Of a stretch of 64,000 bases of DNA, positions 45,631 through 55,362 are shown in pieces (the first letter of the stretch is position 1; every line of letters begins with the position of its first letter). Source of the DNA: Spirosoma fluviale. Its GTDB lineage: Bacteria > Bacteroidota > Bacteroidia > Cytophagales > Spirosomataceae. Below the pieces are notes generated by a model, which made no database searches, was not told the DNA's origin, and saw only the letters and a program-made list of their open reading frames with translations. The stretch is from assembly GCA_945883625.1 (NCBI GenBank), contig CAMCXW010000005.1, positions 1 through 64,000 of the forward strand. The letters are read 5' to 3'. The translations under genes were made by a program, and so were the position numbers.

Positions 45631-47031
45631 ATGGAACAACAAATTAATGCTATTTATGCGTTACAAAAATCATCATTACAGCGTTTAAAAAATGCGAGTT
45701 CAGCTTCGCGTATTGAAAAATTACGATCTATCGAGACGTATATGCTGGCCCATAAACAATCTTTATTTGATGCGCTTTATGCTGATTTTAGAAAGCCGAG
45801 CTCCGAAGTAATAATCGCTGAGCTTTTAGGCGTTAAAAAAGAGATTAATTACATGATTAAGCATTTGAAATCATGGATGAAACCACAGAAAGTAGGCACG
45901 CCGCTTATGCTAATTGGGACTCAAGGGCAAATACAATTAGAGCCCAAAGGTATGTGTCTTATTATTGCCCCATGGAATTATCCGTTCAACTTAGCGATCA
46001 ATCCCCTAGTTCATGCTATTGCGGCAGGGAATGCGATCATGCTAAAGCCTTCAGAAATGAGCGAGCATACGTCAGCATTTATAAATAAAATGATTACTGC
46101 TTTATTTGATCCATCGGAAGTAGCTGTATTTGAAGGAGACGCATCAGTGGCTAGTTATTTGTTGGAGCAGAAATTTGATCATATATTTTTCACAGGTAGT
46201 CCGATAATTGGGAAAAAGGTAATGGAGGCGGCTTCCAAACATCTTTGCTCGGTGACATTGGAATTAGGTGGGAAATCACCTGCGATTGTTGACGAATCTG
46301 CCGATATTTCTTCTTCAGCCCAGAAAATTGCTTGGGGCAAGTTTTTAAATAATGGACAGACATGTATAGCTCCTGATTTTTTATATGTGCATGAAAAAGT
46401 GAATTTTCAATTTTTGCAAGCCTTAGAGCAGTCAATAGCTAGTTTTTATGGCACCGGAAGTGAAATTGCTAAAAGTAAGGATTATGCGCGTATTGTCAAT
46501 AAACGTCATTTTAATCGTATCAAGCACTTGTTTGATGAAGCAGTTTTGCAAGGAGCTAAAGTTTTGATTGGTGGAGATTTTGACGAATCTACTTGTTTTA
46601 TGAGTCCTACCATCTTAACAAATTGTAATGTGGACATGCAAATTATGCAGGAAGAAATTTTCGGACCAATTCTGCCTGTAATTACATTTAAAAATGAAGT
46701 GGAAATCACAGGATATTTAAGTCGGGAAGAAAAGCCTTTAGCGTTGTATATATTTAGTCAAAATCAAATATTCTCGGACTTTATCGTTCAAAACACCTCT
46801 TCAGGTTCTTGTTTAATTAATGATTGTTTGATTCAATTCGGACATGATGAACTTCCTTTTGGTGGTGTTAATAATTCAGGAATTGGCAAGTCGGGTGGGA
46901 AATTCGGATTTTTAGAATTTTCGCATGCCAAATCAGTTTTAGTTCAAAAAACAAACTTTGTACGTTATTTTTATCCTCCATATACGGCGAAAAGAAAGTG
47001 GCTCATCGAACAAGTCTTGAAATGGTTTTAA
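45631..47031 (+). CDS. Aldehyde dehydrogenase family protein (class 3-like)
   Basis: The 466-residue enzyme carries catalytic Glu211 in TLELGGKSPAIVDESAD and the nucleophile Cys245 in NNGQTCIAPDFLYV. The cofactor region includes GTQGQIQLEPKG, IAPWNYPFNLAINPL and FFTGSPIIGKKVMEAA. The C-terminal part (RYFYPPYTAKRKWLIEQVLKWF, in part) resembles class 3 and coniferyl aldehyde dehydrogenases, which often act on long or aromatic aldehydes near membranes. The in vivo substrate is not known. The last codons overlap the next gene by 10 bases. Confidence 0.9.
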   Translation: MEQQINAIYALQKSSLQRLKNASSASRIEKLRSIETYMLAHKQSLFDALYADFRKPSSEVIIAELLGVKKEINYMIKHLKSWMKPQKVGTPLMLIGTQGQIQLEPKGMCLIIAPWNYPFNLAINPLVHAIAAGNAIMLKPSEMSEHTSAFINKMITALFDPSEVAVFEGDASVASYLLEQKFDHIFFTGSPIIGKKVMEAASKHLCSVTLELGGKSPAIVDESADISSSAQKIAWGKFLNNGQTCIAPDFLYVHEKVNFQFLQALEQSIASFYGTGSEIAKSKDYARIVNKRHFNRIKHLFDEAVLQGAKVLIGGDFDESTCFMSPTILTNCNVDMQIMQEEIFGPILPVITFKNEVEITGYLSREEKPLALYIFSQNQIFSDFIVQNTSSGSCLINDCLIQFGHDELPFGGVNNSGIGKSGGKFGFLEFSHAKSVLVQKTNFVRYFYPPYTAKRKWLIEQVLKWF

Positions 47032-49784
47032 GGTTTTTTACCTTTTTGATACTTTGTATGTGTGGTCAATTAAGTTTGGCGCAAGTTAATTATCCCATAC
47101 TAGATCAAAATCCTTTTTCGGTACGTCATCGTCAGATCCAGCTTCAACAATTTCCTGTTCAAATCATATATCCTGAAGGCTTAGATTCACTTGCTCAGGT
47201 TACAGCGAACGAATTGGATCGATCGCTTTCAGCGGTTGGTCTTGGATTGTCTGCATCCTTACATTCGTGGAAAATTGTTCTGCAAAATCAAGGAATGGTT
47301 TCCAACGGTTTTGTTTCATTAGCGGCACCTAGAGCGGAATATTTTTTGCTTCCTCCACAGGATCCAAGTTTACTTGGGACGAATGATTGGATCAGTTTAT
47401 TAGCTGCGCATGAATCTCGGCATATGTATCAAAATGAAATTGGACGTACCGGTCTTGCCAAATGGATGTACTATTTGTGGGGTAATAATGGTCAGATGGC
47501 ATACACTAATTTGCTGATTCCTAATTGGCTTTGGGAAGGTGATGCGGTGGAGACTGAGACGCGCGTTACTGGTTTCGGCCGTAGTGTAATTCCTCAATTT
47601 CAAATGCCTTTAAGGGCATATTTAGATACTTTTGGTGCGCCAAGCTACGCTAAATTAATGGGACGTTCGTTTCGAGAATATGTTCCGAATCATTATGTTT
47701 TTGGTCAAAAATTTTCACATCTTTTACAACAGCGTTACGGCCAGGATGTAATTGGGCGCATTTGGCAACAAACTTTAAATTCACCCATTCCCTTCTCGTT
47801 TTCAAGATCTGTAAAAAAAATAACGGGGAAATCGGTAGATAATTTTGCTCAAGAAATACTGAGTACTACACCTGTTACTAAAAAAATCAAGCTAAAGGAA
47901 AAAGGATTTACAAATTATTTATATCCCAATCCCGTAAATGATAGCAGTTTTGTAGCGATAAAGAATGGATTTGATGCGAATACCCAATTGGTTTTGCGGA
48001 CTCCCAATGCGGAGAAAAGACTTGTATTCATGGGTCCTTATTTTGAAAATGCGATGTTGGCAGCTTCTTCAAACTTCGTCATTTGGTCGGAATATGTCTT
48101 TAATCCAAGATGGGGCCAAAAGAATCAAACCGTTTTTTATTTATATGACTTGCTGAATCATAAACGAATAAAATGGGGGTCACTGGGTCAAGCAACTAAT
48201 CCAAGTATTTCTGCTGATTCAAAATACATTGGGGCATTAGTGTATCGTTTGTCAGGTGCGTCAACGTTACAAGTTATAGATCGATTTTCTAAACAAGTAG
48301 TTTCTCAATTAGTCGCCAAACCAGGGGAACAGTTTGTTCAGCCTCGTTTGCAAGGAGAATCTGATTATGTATTTATCAAGAAAAAAGGCCAGTCCAAATC
48401 AATTATAGTATGGAATTGGAAAGAAAATGTCATGCGCGATTCTATTCAATTAGGGCCTATTAATGCGTCTCACCCCTATTTAGCGGGTGAAAATATCTAC
48501 ATTAATTTACCCGTTGATGGTGTAGATCAGATCGTAGGCGTTGATTTAAAATCTAAACAGCCCCGAGTTCTTACAGATGAAAAGTATGGTGCCTATTTCG
48601 GTATTCCTATGGGTAATAAATTAGTTTATTCGAATTACACCGCGACTGGACATGTTGTTGTTATCGGAGATTCGACAGCTAAAAAAACCGTTAACATTTC
48701 TTTTGCTCCTATTCCAAATGTAACAGATACACTGAGTTCGTATGTCTCATCTTCTTACTCCAAGTGGAAGATTTTCAACCCATATGCTTGGGGGCCTTTG
48801 GTAAGTTCTCAGGGGAATAAACTTGATGTAGGCATTGTTAGTAAAGATGTTTTGAATAATCTCCAAGCTAGTTTTGGGTATCAATGGAATGCAAATGAAC
48901 AAGTAGCAAATACGTTCGCACGTTTGTCTTATCAAGGTTTTTTTCCAGTTATTGATTTTAATTATGAATCGGGGAATCGTTTTTCTGAGTTGAATTTGCC
49001 TACGCCAACAAATCCAAATGCGGTGAGTTCGGATCAATGGAGTCAAACAAAATATTCGTTGGGTCTACGTATTCCACTTAATCTGACACATTCTGCATTT
49101 TTGGAATCTTTAGAGATGGGTTCAAAAATTGATTTTTTACAAGTTTCCGGATATGATTTAAAGAGGCGTTACATTACAGAAGCCTTTAATGGAACATATT
49201 CTTCAATAAATTATCATGTTTCCTATTCTAAAATGTTCAATCGAACTTACCGCGATTTACAATCAAAATGGGGTATTCAAGTTGTTGGAAGATTTAATTC
49301 AACTCCTTTTGCTCAGTCACTTCAGGCTGAAATTTGGTCAATTCAATCAAAATTGTTTTTTCCTGGATTTTTGAAACATCATGGATTCAGTTTACGTACG
49401 GGTTACCAACAGGAGTCTAAGGGAAATTACCGATTTGGGAGTTATTTGAGTTTTCCACGTGGCTACTCGTACGCTTCTTTCGATCAAATGTTTAGCTATA
49501 GTTTGGATTATCGATTCCCGTTGGCATCTACAGATTTTAACGTAGGTCGTTTTATTTATTTAAAGCGTATAAATATGGATTTATTTGCTGATGGTGGCCA
49601 AGGACGCGTTATGCAAAAATCTAAATTGTTAGTTCGTGATTATCAATCCTTAGGTGTAGATTTGTCTTTCCAACTGCATTTAATGCGGTTTTCACAAGAA
49701 TTTGAACTTGGTGTTCGAGGCGTATATTTGCCACATACAAAAGAATTTGCATGGTTTCCTTTGGTACTCGATATCGGTTTTTAA
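47022..49784 (+). CDS. Predicted secreted/outer-membrane protein with HExxH site, propeller-like repeats and C-terminal barrel
   Basis: From the ATG at 47022 (MVLRFFTFLILCMCGQLSLAQ, a signal peptide) the protein is 920 residues. An N-terminal domain includes HESRH (residues 130-134), which matches the HExxH zinc site, with Glu172 in PNWLWEGDAVETE as a plausible third ligand about 38 residues on; that spacing fits gluzincin metalloproteases. From about 290 to 560 the sequence alternates short strands and turns like a propeller. From about 630 to the end it is barrel-like with Tyr-rich amphipathic strands and an aromatic end (LDIGF). A surface protease/receptor is possible, but the family is not established. 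It overlaps the next gene by 34 bases. Confidence 0.75.
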   Translation: MVLRFFTFLILCMCGQLSLAQVNYPILDQNPFSVRHRQIQLQQFPVQIIYPEGLDSLAQVTANELDRSLSAVGLGLSASLHSWKIVLQNQGMVSNGFVSLAAPRAEYFLLPPQDPSLLGTNDWISLLAAHESRHMYQNEIGRTGLAKWMYYLWGNNGQMAYTNLLIPNWLWEGDAVETETRVTGFGRSVIPQFQMPLRAYLDTFGAPSYAKLMGRSFREYVPNHYVFGQKFSHLLQQRYGQDVIGRIWQQTLNSPIPFSFSRSVKKITGKSVDNFAQEILSTTPVTKKIKLKEKGFTNYLYPNPVNDSSFVAIKNGFDANTQLVLRTPNAEKRLVFMGPYFENAMLAASSNFVIWSEYVFNPRWGQKNQTVFYLYDLLNHKRIKWGSLGQATNPSISADSKYIGALVYRLSGASTLQVIDRFSKQVVSQLVAKPGEQFVQPRLQGESDYVFIKKKGQSKSIIVWNWKENVMRDSIQLGPINASHPYLAGENIYINLPVDGVDQIVGVDLKSKQPRVLTDEKYGAYFGIPMGNKLVYSNYTATGHVVVIGDSTAKKTVNISFAPIPNVTDTLSSYVSSSYSKWKIFNPYAWGPLVSSQGNKLDVGIVSKDVLNNLQASFGYQWNANEQVANTFARLSYQGFFPVIDFNYESGNRFSELNLPTPTNPNAVSSDQWSQTKYSLGLRIPLNLTHSAFLESLEMGSKIDFLQVSGYDLKRRYITEAFNGTYSSINYHVSYSKMFNRTYRDLQSKWGIQVVGRFNSTPFAQSLQAEIWSIQSKLFFPGFLKHHGFSLRTGYQQESKGNYRFGSYLSFPRGYSYASFDQMFSYSLDYRFPLASTDFNVGRFIYLKRINMDLFADGGQGRVMQKSKLLVRDYQSLGVDLSFQLHLMRFSQEFELGVRGVYLPHTKEFAWFPLVLDIGF

Positions 49785-50833
49785 TCGTTATTTGTTCTTT
49801 TTGGCTTTATTCATGCGAACCAACGGCGGATCAGCGTGGTGAAATTATTCCGCCGAAATCAGCGTATAGTCAAACACTGCGTCCAAGTCTTGTTGTTTCT
49901 TACATGACGCAATTGCTTCGTGAAAATGAAAGTCCTCATTTTTATTATTTGCGCGCCAAAGCCTATTTTCAATTACGTGATTACGTGCATGCTGAAAATG
50001 ATATTGAGCGTTCATTAGAGAAAAGTCCGGGTGATGTGGATTACTTGTTGTTGTCCTCTCAAATAAAATGTCAATTGGGTTGGTATTCTCAAGCTCTTGA
50101 GGAAGCCAAAGCGTTGGAATCTTCAGGAAATAATTCGCCAGCGCTATATTTGATATTTAGTGAAATATACGTGGCATCTAATTCAAAACGCGTTGCAGCG
50201 AATTATTTACAGCAAGCAGTTAATCAAGGGATACCAGTTTTGGATAAATCATATAGTTCCTATTTACAGAATTTGGTTCGTGGGGATAGCTTGTTGGCCA
50301 TGCAATCAATTCAACAAAAAGATTTGGTTCATCCTCAATTAAGCTCTGCTTATTTTAGATATCAATTGCCTCGTATGGCTCATTTATCGTTTCAAAATTT
50401 AATTTTAACTGAACTTAAGAAGTATCCATTTGATCCGTATCTTTTAATAAATTGGGCGCGTTTTTTAAGTCAAATTGGCCAATATGAACGAGCTGAGAAG
50501 GTTTATCTCCACCTTTTGCCCCTTTTGCCGAAAAATCCATTTGTTGTGTTGGAGCTCGGACAATTCTATGTTCGCATGGGAAATAATAAAAAAGCGCTTG
50601 TTTATTTAAGTCAGGTACCCAAGCAATCTGGGGATTACCGAGATGCCATGTTCAATCAAGCATTAGCTTATTTGAACATGGGTGAAAAAGCACGTAGTTT
50701 GGCTGTTTTAGATTCAGGCCGAATTCTATTTAAGGCTGATGGTAGATTTATGCAAATGCGTGACCGACTTCTTGGTAAGCGATTAGATAGCATGCAACTT
50801 GCTGTGGATTCTACTGGACAAAAAAGCGATTAA
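49751..50833 (+). CDS. TPR lipoprotein
   Basis: The 360-residue protein begins with a hydrophobic signal ([14 protein letters not shown]) whose LYSC matches a lipobox, so Cys22 would be lipidated. The mature part is a string of TPR-like helices; recognisable units include [24 protein letters not shown] (in part), [40 protein letters not shown] and [20 protein letters not shown]. TPRs normally mediate protein-protein contacts. It starts inside the end of the preceding barrel gene, so the two are translationally coupled, and it may be a periplasm-facing partner of that barrel. Confidence 0.82.
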   Translation: MVSFGTRYRFLIVICSFWLYSCEPTADQRGEIIPPKSAYSQTLRPSLVVSYMTQLLRENESPHFYYLRAKAYFQLRDYVHAENDIERSLEKSPGDVDYLLLSSQIKCQLGWYSQALEEAKALESSGNNSPALYLIFSEIYVASNSKRVAANYLQQAVNQGIPVLDKSYSSYLQNLVRGDSLLAMQSIQQKDLVHPQLSSAYFRYQLPRMAHLSFQNLILTELKKYPFDPYLLINWARFLSQIGQYERAEKVYLHLLPLLPKNPFVVLELGQFYVRMGNNKKALVYLSQVPKQSGDYRDAMFNQALAYLNMGEKARSLAVLDSGRILFKADGRFMQMRDRLLGKRLDSMQLAVDSTGQKSD

Positions 50834-50860
50834 CAGCTGTTTAGATTGCGGCTTAATTTG

Positions 50861-50868
50861 TACCTTTG
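50861..50868 (+). promoter_or_regulatory. Putative -7 box of thrS
   Basis: TACCTTTG matches TAnnTTTG, 14 bases before the thrS ATG. No clear -33 element is seen. I find no T-box leader. Confidence 0.35.
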
Positions 50869-50882
50869 CAAAAATTTTTTCT

Positions 50883-52823
50883 ATGATTAAGATATCTTTT
50901 CCTGACGGTCAGGTTCGTGAGTTTGAACAAGGAATCACTCCTATGGATGTAGCATTGTCCATTTCAGAAGGTTTGGCTCGTAATGTATTAGCAGCAAAAT
51001 TAGATGGTGAAGTTGTGGATGCAAATGCTGCGATTTCAGGCGATGCTACCTTACAATTGTTGACCTGGAATGACACGGAAGGTAAGAAGACATTTTGGCA
51101 TTCATCTGCTCACTTAATGGCAGAGGCAATTGAGGCGCTATTTCCTGGGACTAAATTTGGTATTGGGCCAGCGATTGAGAATGGTTTTTATTATGATATC
51201 GATTTAGGTGATCAAGAATTTGGATCGGATGATTTTAAGACTATTGAGGATAAGATGGTGGAGTTGGCACGGCAAAAAAGCGCTTATGCGCGCAAATCGG
51301 TAGCTAAGGCGGATGCTATCGCCTACTTTAAGGAGAAGAATGATGAATATAAATTAGAGTTGTTGGAGGGTTTAGAGGACGGTAAAATTACGTTTTATAC
51401 TCAAGGAAACTTTACGGATTTGTGTCGTGGGCCACACATTCCATCGACTGGATTTATTAAGTCGGTGAAGTTATTAAGTGTGGCTGGTGCGTATTGGCGG
51501 GGAGATGAAAAGCGCAAGCAGATGACGCGTATTTATGCCATTACGTTTCCTAAGGCAAAGGAGTTGGAGGATTATTTATTCTTATTGGAAGAAGCGAAGC
51601 GTCGGGATCACCGGAAATTGGGTAAAGAATTAGAATTGTTTGCGTTTTCGGAAAAAGTGGGTATGGGATTACCTTTGTGGTTACCTAAAGGCACTATTTT
51701 ACGCGAGCGTTTAGAGAATTTCTTAAAGCGTGCACAGGTTCGTGCGGGTTATTCCCCGGTAGTGACGCCTCATATTGCAAGTAAAGAATTGTATGTTACT
51801 TCAGGTCATTATGCGAAGTATGGAAAGGATTCATTTCAGCCAATTCGTACACCAGATGAGAATGAAGAATACTTATTAAAGCCAATGAATTGCCCGCATC
51901 ATTGCGAGATATACAAGACAAAGCCTCGCTCGTACAAGGATTTGCCTTTGCGTTTAGCTGAGTTTGGGACCGTATATCGGTATGAACAATCGGGTGAATT
52001 GCATGGATTAACGCGCGTGCGTGGCTTTACACAGGATGATGCACATATATTTTGTCGGCCTGATCAAGTCGAGGAAGAGTTCATGAAGGTTATCGACCTT
52101 GTTTTATATGTGTTTAAGGCGCTTGGTTTTTCTGAATATTCAGCTCAAGTATCGCTACGTGATCGTGAGAATCGCGAGAAATATATTGGAAATGATGAAG
52201 ATTGGGATCGTGCTGAAAATGCAATTATTCATTCAGCAGCCGAGAAAGGCTTACCTACGGAGGTGGTTTATGGGGAGGCTGCATTTTATGGCCCAAAACT
52301 AGATTTCATGGTACGTGATGCATTAGGTCGTAAATGGCAGTTGGGTACTATTCAAGTTGATTATCAATTACCTCAACGTTTTGAATTAGAATTTACTGGT
52401 TCTGATAACTTGAAACACCGGCCGGTCATGATTCACCGCGCTCCTTTCGGTTCTTTAGAGCGTTTTATTGCGATTTTGATAGAGAATACGGCGGGTAATT
52501 TCCCATTGTGGCTTTCGCCTGATCAATTAGCGGTATTGCCTATTTCGGAGAAGTATGAAGATTATGCGAATGAAATTTATTTACGTCTCCAAGAAGGAGA
52601 TTTACGTGGGTATGTAGATCATCGGAATGAAAAAATGGGACGCAAGATTCGGGATGCAGAAGTTGGGAAAGTGCCATTTATGATCATTGTGGGCGAGAAA
52701 GAGCAGGCAGATGGGATGGTTAGTATTCGCAAAAAAGGAGAAGGTGATTTAGGTATGATGACCTTGGATGCTTTTATGGCATTGGCTGGGGAAGAAATAA
52801 ACCAACAATCTTATTCGAATTAG
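50883..52823 (+). CDS. thrS: Threonyl-tRNA synthetase
   Basis: ThrS charges tRNA-Thr in the cytosol. The 646-residue protein has the N-terminal TGS domain ([14 protein letters not shown]), the second additional domain with editing-site histidines ([13 protein letters not shown]), the class II core ([46 protein letters not shown] with motif 2, and [12 protein letters not shown] with motif 3) and a C-terminal anticodon-binding domain. Upstream in-frame codons overlap the TPR gene and are not homologous, so the ATG at 50883 is chosen. infC follows after 99 bases, forming the common thrS-infC-rpmI-rplT order. Confidence 0.96.
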   Translation: MIKISFPDGQVREFEQGITPMDVALSISEGLARNVLAAKLDGEVVDANAAISGDATLQLLTWNDTEGKKTFWHSSAHLMAEAIEALFPGTKFGIGPAIENGFYYDIDLGDQEFGSDDFKTIEDKMVELARQKSAYARKSVAKADAIAYFKEKNDEYKLELLEGLEDGKITFYTQGNFTDLCRGPHIPSTGFIKSVKLLSVAGAYWRGDEKRKQMTRIYAITFPKAKELEDYLFLLEEAKRRDHRKLGKELELFAFSEKVGMGLPLWLPKGTILRERLENFLKRAQVRAGYSPVVTPHIASKELYVTSGHYAKYGKDSFQPIRTPDENEEYLLKPMNCPHHCEIYKTKPRSYKDLPLRLAEFGTVYRYEQSGELHGLTRVRGFTQDDAHIFCRPDQVEEEFMKVIDLVLYVFKALGFSEYSAQVSLRDRENREKYIGNDEDWDRAENAIIHSAAEKGLPTEVVYGEAAFYGPKLDFMVRDALGRKWQLGTIQVDYQLPQRFELEFTGSDNLKHRPVMIHRAPFGSLERFIAILIENTAGNFPLWLSPDQLAVLPISEKYEDYANEIYLRLQEGDLRGYVDHRNEKMGRKIRDAEVGKVPFMIIVGEKEQADGMVSIRKKGEGDLGMMTLDAFMALAGEEINQQSYSN

Positions 52824-52922
52824 AAAAAATTGATAATTTAGGCCCTTGAGTGTCATTTGTTTGCAATTATGGGGTTTTTAAATTAGCTTCGAAGTGATTT
52901 TTATTTTAACAAATTATAATTT

Positions 52923-53483
52923 ATGGCTTTACGCCCCAACAACAATTACAGAGGAAATAAAAGAGAAGAAGAACCTTACCGCATAAATCAGTTGATTCGT
53001 GGTGTTGAAGAGGTTCGATTAGTGGGTGAGAATATCGAGATTGGTGTTTATCCGTTCGCGAAGGCTTTAGAGATTGCAGAATCCCAAAATTTAGATTTGG
53101 TTGAAATATCGCCTAAGGCTGTTCCTCCGGTTTGTAAGGTCATTGATTATGCTAAATTCAAGTATGATCAAAAGAAAAAGCAAAAGGAGATTAAAGCCAA
53201 CGCCACTAAAACTGTAATTAAAGAAATCAGATTCGGTCCGAATACAGATGAGCATGATTTTAACTTCAAGTTAAAGCATGCGGTTAACTTCCTAAAAGAA
53301 GGTGCTAAAGTGAAGGCATACGTACATTTCGTAGGTCGTACCATCGTTTTTAAAGAGCGCGGTGAAATGTTGTTATTGAATTTTGCCAAAGGTCTCGAGG
53401 ATATTGGCAAGCCTGACGATATGCCGAAGTTAGAAGGAAAACGGATGAGCATCATCTTCTCCCCTAAAGCAGCTAAGAAATAA
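52923..53483 (+). CDS. infC: Translation initiation factor IF-3
   Basis: IF-3 binds the 30S subunit, keeps 50S off and checks the initiator codon. The 186-residue protein has the N-terminal domain ([20 protein letters not shown]; in part) joined by a linker helix ([15 protein letters not shown]) to the C-terminal domain with [21 protein letters not shown] and [12 protein letters not shown]. It starts with ATG, not the rare AUU/ATT used for autoregulation in E. coli. A normal member of the thrS-infC-rpmI-rplT group. Confidence 0.96.
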   Translation: MALRPNNNYRGNKREEEPYRINQLIRGVEEVRLVGENIEIGVYPFAKALEIAESQNLDLVEISPKAVPPVCKVIDYAKFKYDQKKKQKEIKANATKTVIKEIRFGPNTDEHDFNFKLKHAVNFLKEGAKVKAYVHFVGRTIVFKERGEMLLLNFAKGLEDIGKPDDMPKLEGKRMSIIFSPKAAKK

Positions 53484-53518
53484 TTATTAATTATCGTGGA
53501 ATGTAGAGGTAATTTTAT

Positions 53519-53526
53519 TACTTTTG
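53519..53526 (+). promoter_or_regulatory. Putative -7 box upstream of rpmI
   Basis: TACTTTTG matches TAnnTTTG, 34 bases before the rpmI ATG in the 77-base infC-rpmI gap. It may allow extra transcription of the two ribosomal protein genes. Confidence 0.3.
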
Positions 53527-53560
53527 CGTTCCAATTTTTACATGTCTAATCAATTAAAGA

Positions 53561-53755
53561 ATGCCAAAAATTAAAACCAACTCTGGAGCGAAGAAACGTT
53601 TCAAAGTAACGGGAACTGGTAAGATTAAGCGTAAACACGCTTTTCATAGCCATATCCTTACTAAAAAAACAACGAAACAAAAGCGTAATTTAGTACACGC
53701 TACATTAGTTTCACCAGCTGATATGGGTCGCGTAACATTAATGTTAGGACTATAA
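53561..53755 (+). CDS. rpmI: Ribosomal protein L35
   Basis: The 64-residue basic protein begins [20 protein letters not shown] and continues [22 protein letters not shown], both of which are signatures of bacterial L35 of the 50S subunit. Length is normal. It lies between infC and rplT as in most bacteria. A possible structured element occupies the 81-base gap to rplT. Nothing odd is seen. Confidence 0.97.
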   Translation: MPKIKTNSGAKKRFKVTGTGKIKRKHAFHSHILTKKTTKQKRNLVHATLVSPADMGRVTLMLGL

Positions 53756-53788
53756 TTAGCGAATTCAGTTATTGTTAAACCAGAAAGT

Positions 53789-53815
53789 AGGCTAAAGTAA
53801 TCGAAAGATTCGCCT
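53789..53815 (+). promoter_or_regulatory. Candidate regulatory hairpin in the rpmI-rplT gap
   Basis: AGGC (53789-53792) can pair with GCCT (53812-53815), and AATC (53799-53802) with GATT (53807-53810) closed by a GAAA tetraloop, leaving a lopsided internal loop (TAAAGT against C). It lies 21 bases before the rplT ATG, a place where L20 could act on its own mRNA. This is a fold I can draw, not a proven element. Confidence 0.3.
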
Positions 53816-53836
53816 CATTTCAAAAAACAAAAAATT

Positions 53837-54181
53837 ATGCCAAGAAGTGTCAATCACGTAGCCTCAAGAGCTAGAAGAAAGAAAATCCTTAAGTTAGCGA
53901 AAGGATTCTATGGTCGCGGTAAAAACGTTTGGACTGTAGCCAAAAACAAAGTAGAGAAAGGTTTGCAATATGCATACCGTGATCGTAAAGTTAAGAAAAG
54001 GGATTTTCGTGGACTTTGGATCCAACGTATCAATGCAGCAGTTCGTACGGAAGGAATGTCTTATTCTGCGTTCATGGGCAAATACAATAAATCTGGAATG
54101 ACTTTAAATCGTAAAGTTTTAGCTGACTTAGCGATGAACCACCCAGAAGCTTTTAAAGCCGTTGTTAAGAAATTAGCATAA
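53837..54181 (+). CDS. rplT: Ribosomal protein L20
   Basis: The 114-residue basic protein is L20, an early assembly protein of the 50S subunit and in several bacteria the autorepressor of this operon. [20 protein letters not shown] and [20 protein letters not shown] at the N-terminus and [20 protein letters not shown] near residue 55-75 are hallmark segments (quoted in part). The gene is last in the thrS-infC-rpmI-rplT run and is followed directly by a terminator. Confidence 0.97.
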   Translation: MPRSVNHVASRARRKKILKLAKGFYGRGKNVWTVAKNKVEKGLQYAYRDRKVKKRDFRGLWIQRINAAVRTEGMSYSAFMGKYNKSGMTLNRKVLADLAMNHPEAFKAVVKKLA

Positions 54182-54189
54182 GCCAAATG

Positions 54190-54219
54190 AAAAGTCCCGA
54201 TTTAGTCGGGACTTTTTTT
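54190..54219 (+). terminator. Terminator of the infC-rpmI-rplT unit
   Basis: AAAAGTCCCGA (54190-54200) pairs perfectly with TCGGGACTTTT (54206-54216) around TTTAG, followed by further Ts. It begins 9 bases after the rplT stop. Confidence 0.88.
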
Positions 54220-54253
54220 TTATCCCTTATCTTTGTTGCCTAATCTGGTAACT

Positions 54254-55360
54254 TTGCAAAAGCCCATCTATTTCGATTATGCCGCAACCACCCCTGTTCA
54301 TTCAGTGGTGCTTAACGATATGCTCCCCTATTTTTCGGAGGATTTCGGTAATGCAGGTTCTAATCAGCATTATTATGGTTGGGTCGCTGAAGAAGCCATA
54401 CAAAAGTCTCGCGTATCCATCGCGAAGTATTTCAATTTACCTGCATCGAGCATTTTATTTACCTCTGGAGCGACTGAATCCAACAATCTAGGCATTCAAG
54501 GTTTTTTGTCTGGGAGAAAGCCAGGTCATATTGTTACATCTACCTTAGAGCATAAGGCGGTTTTGGCGGTGTGCCAACACATGGAGACGCTCGGTTGGTC
54601 AGTTACCTATGTAACTCCCAATGAAGCTGGTATGATCGATGTGGAGGATGTCAAGGCTGCGATACAATTCGATACCGTATTAATTACGCTCATGCTCGTG
54701 AATAATGAGCTTGGCACGATTACAGATTATGAAGCTATACGCGCGCTAGCGGATGCGCATCAATTAATATTTCATGCGGATGCCACGCAGGCTATTGGAA
54801 AAGTAGACCTTCAAGGCAAGGCTTTACCTCATTTGATGAGTGTTTCAGGACATAAGGTCTATGGGCCGAAAGGCATTGGGGCGCTAATCGTCCAACCAGG
54901 AGTACAGATTCATCCATTGGTATTTGGTGGTGATCAAGAGCGTGGAATACGTAGTGGTACGTTGGCAGTTCCACAAATCGTAGGTTTAGCTGCATGCTTT
55001 CAATTGATTCCTGAATTATTGACACACGCACAAACGTTAGCTGAGTATAAATCGCGTATTATTCAATCTGTACCTGCGCATTGGAAATTGAATGTATCAC
55101 GTGCGTCTACTGTTCCTCATATACTTAGCATTTCATTACCTGATACCGACTGGGAAACCTTGTTTCAAAGTATTCCCAATCTAGCCATCTCGAATGGAGC
55201 TGCGTGTAATGCCAAAACGCATTTACCTTCCCATGTGTTAAAATCGATTGGATTGTCTGATGCAGAAGCTTTAGCCACCATTCGGATCTCGATGGGATTA
55301 GGTACGACCTCACAAGATGTTGATTTTCTGATTTCCTATTTAAATGAAAAGTTGAATTGA
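54254..55360 (+). CDS. Cysteine desulfurase (NifS/IscS family)
   Basis: This PLP enzyme releases sulfur from cysteine as a persulfide. Key segments are PIYFDYAATTPVHSV, FTSGATESNNLGIQG, the PLP lysine in SVSGHKVYGPKGIGA and the sulfur-accepting Cys in SNGAACNAKTHLPSHVL. No ATG occurs before the conserved YFDYAATTP, so a non-ATG start is needed. TTG at 54254 gives MQKPIYFDY, close to typical family N-termini; another TTG at 54233 is also possible. xdhC follows 2 bases later, suggesting that the sulfur may be destined for molybdenum cofactor, as known for NifS4-XdhC in Rhodobacter, rather than general Fe-S assembly. Confidence 0.88.
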   Translation: MQKPIYFDYAATTPVHSVVLNDMLPYFSEDFGNAGSNQHYYGWVAEEAIQKSRVSIAKYFNLPASSILFTSGATESNNLGIQGFLSGRKPGHIVTSTLEHKAVLAVCQHMETLGWSVTYVTPNEAGMIDVEDVKAAIQFDTVLITLMLVNNELGTITDYEAIRALADAHQLIFHADATQAIGKVDLQGKALPHLMSVSGHKVYGPKGIGALIVQPGVQIHPLVFGGDQERGIRSGTLAVPQIVGLAACFQLIPELLTHAQTLAEYKSRIIQSVPAHWKLNVSRASTVPHILSISLPDTDWETLFQSIPNLAISNGAACNAKTHLPSHVLKSIGLSDAEALATIRISMGLGTTSQDVDFLISYLNEKLN

Positions 55361-55362
55361 AT

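Noticed and set aside
50821-50882. T-box or other riboswitch before thrS
   Set aside because: The gap is about 50 bases, with a -7 box but no T-box core or terminator/antiterminator.
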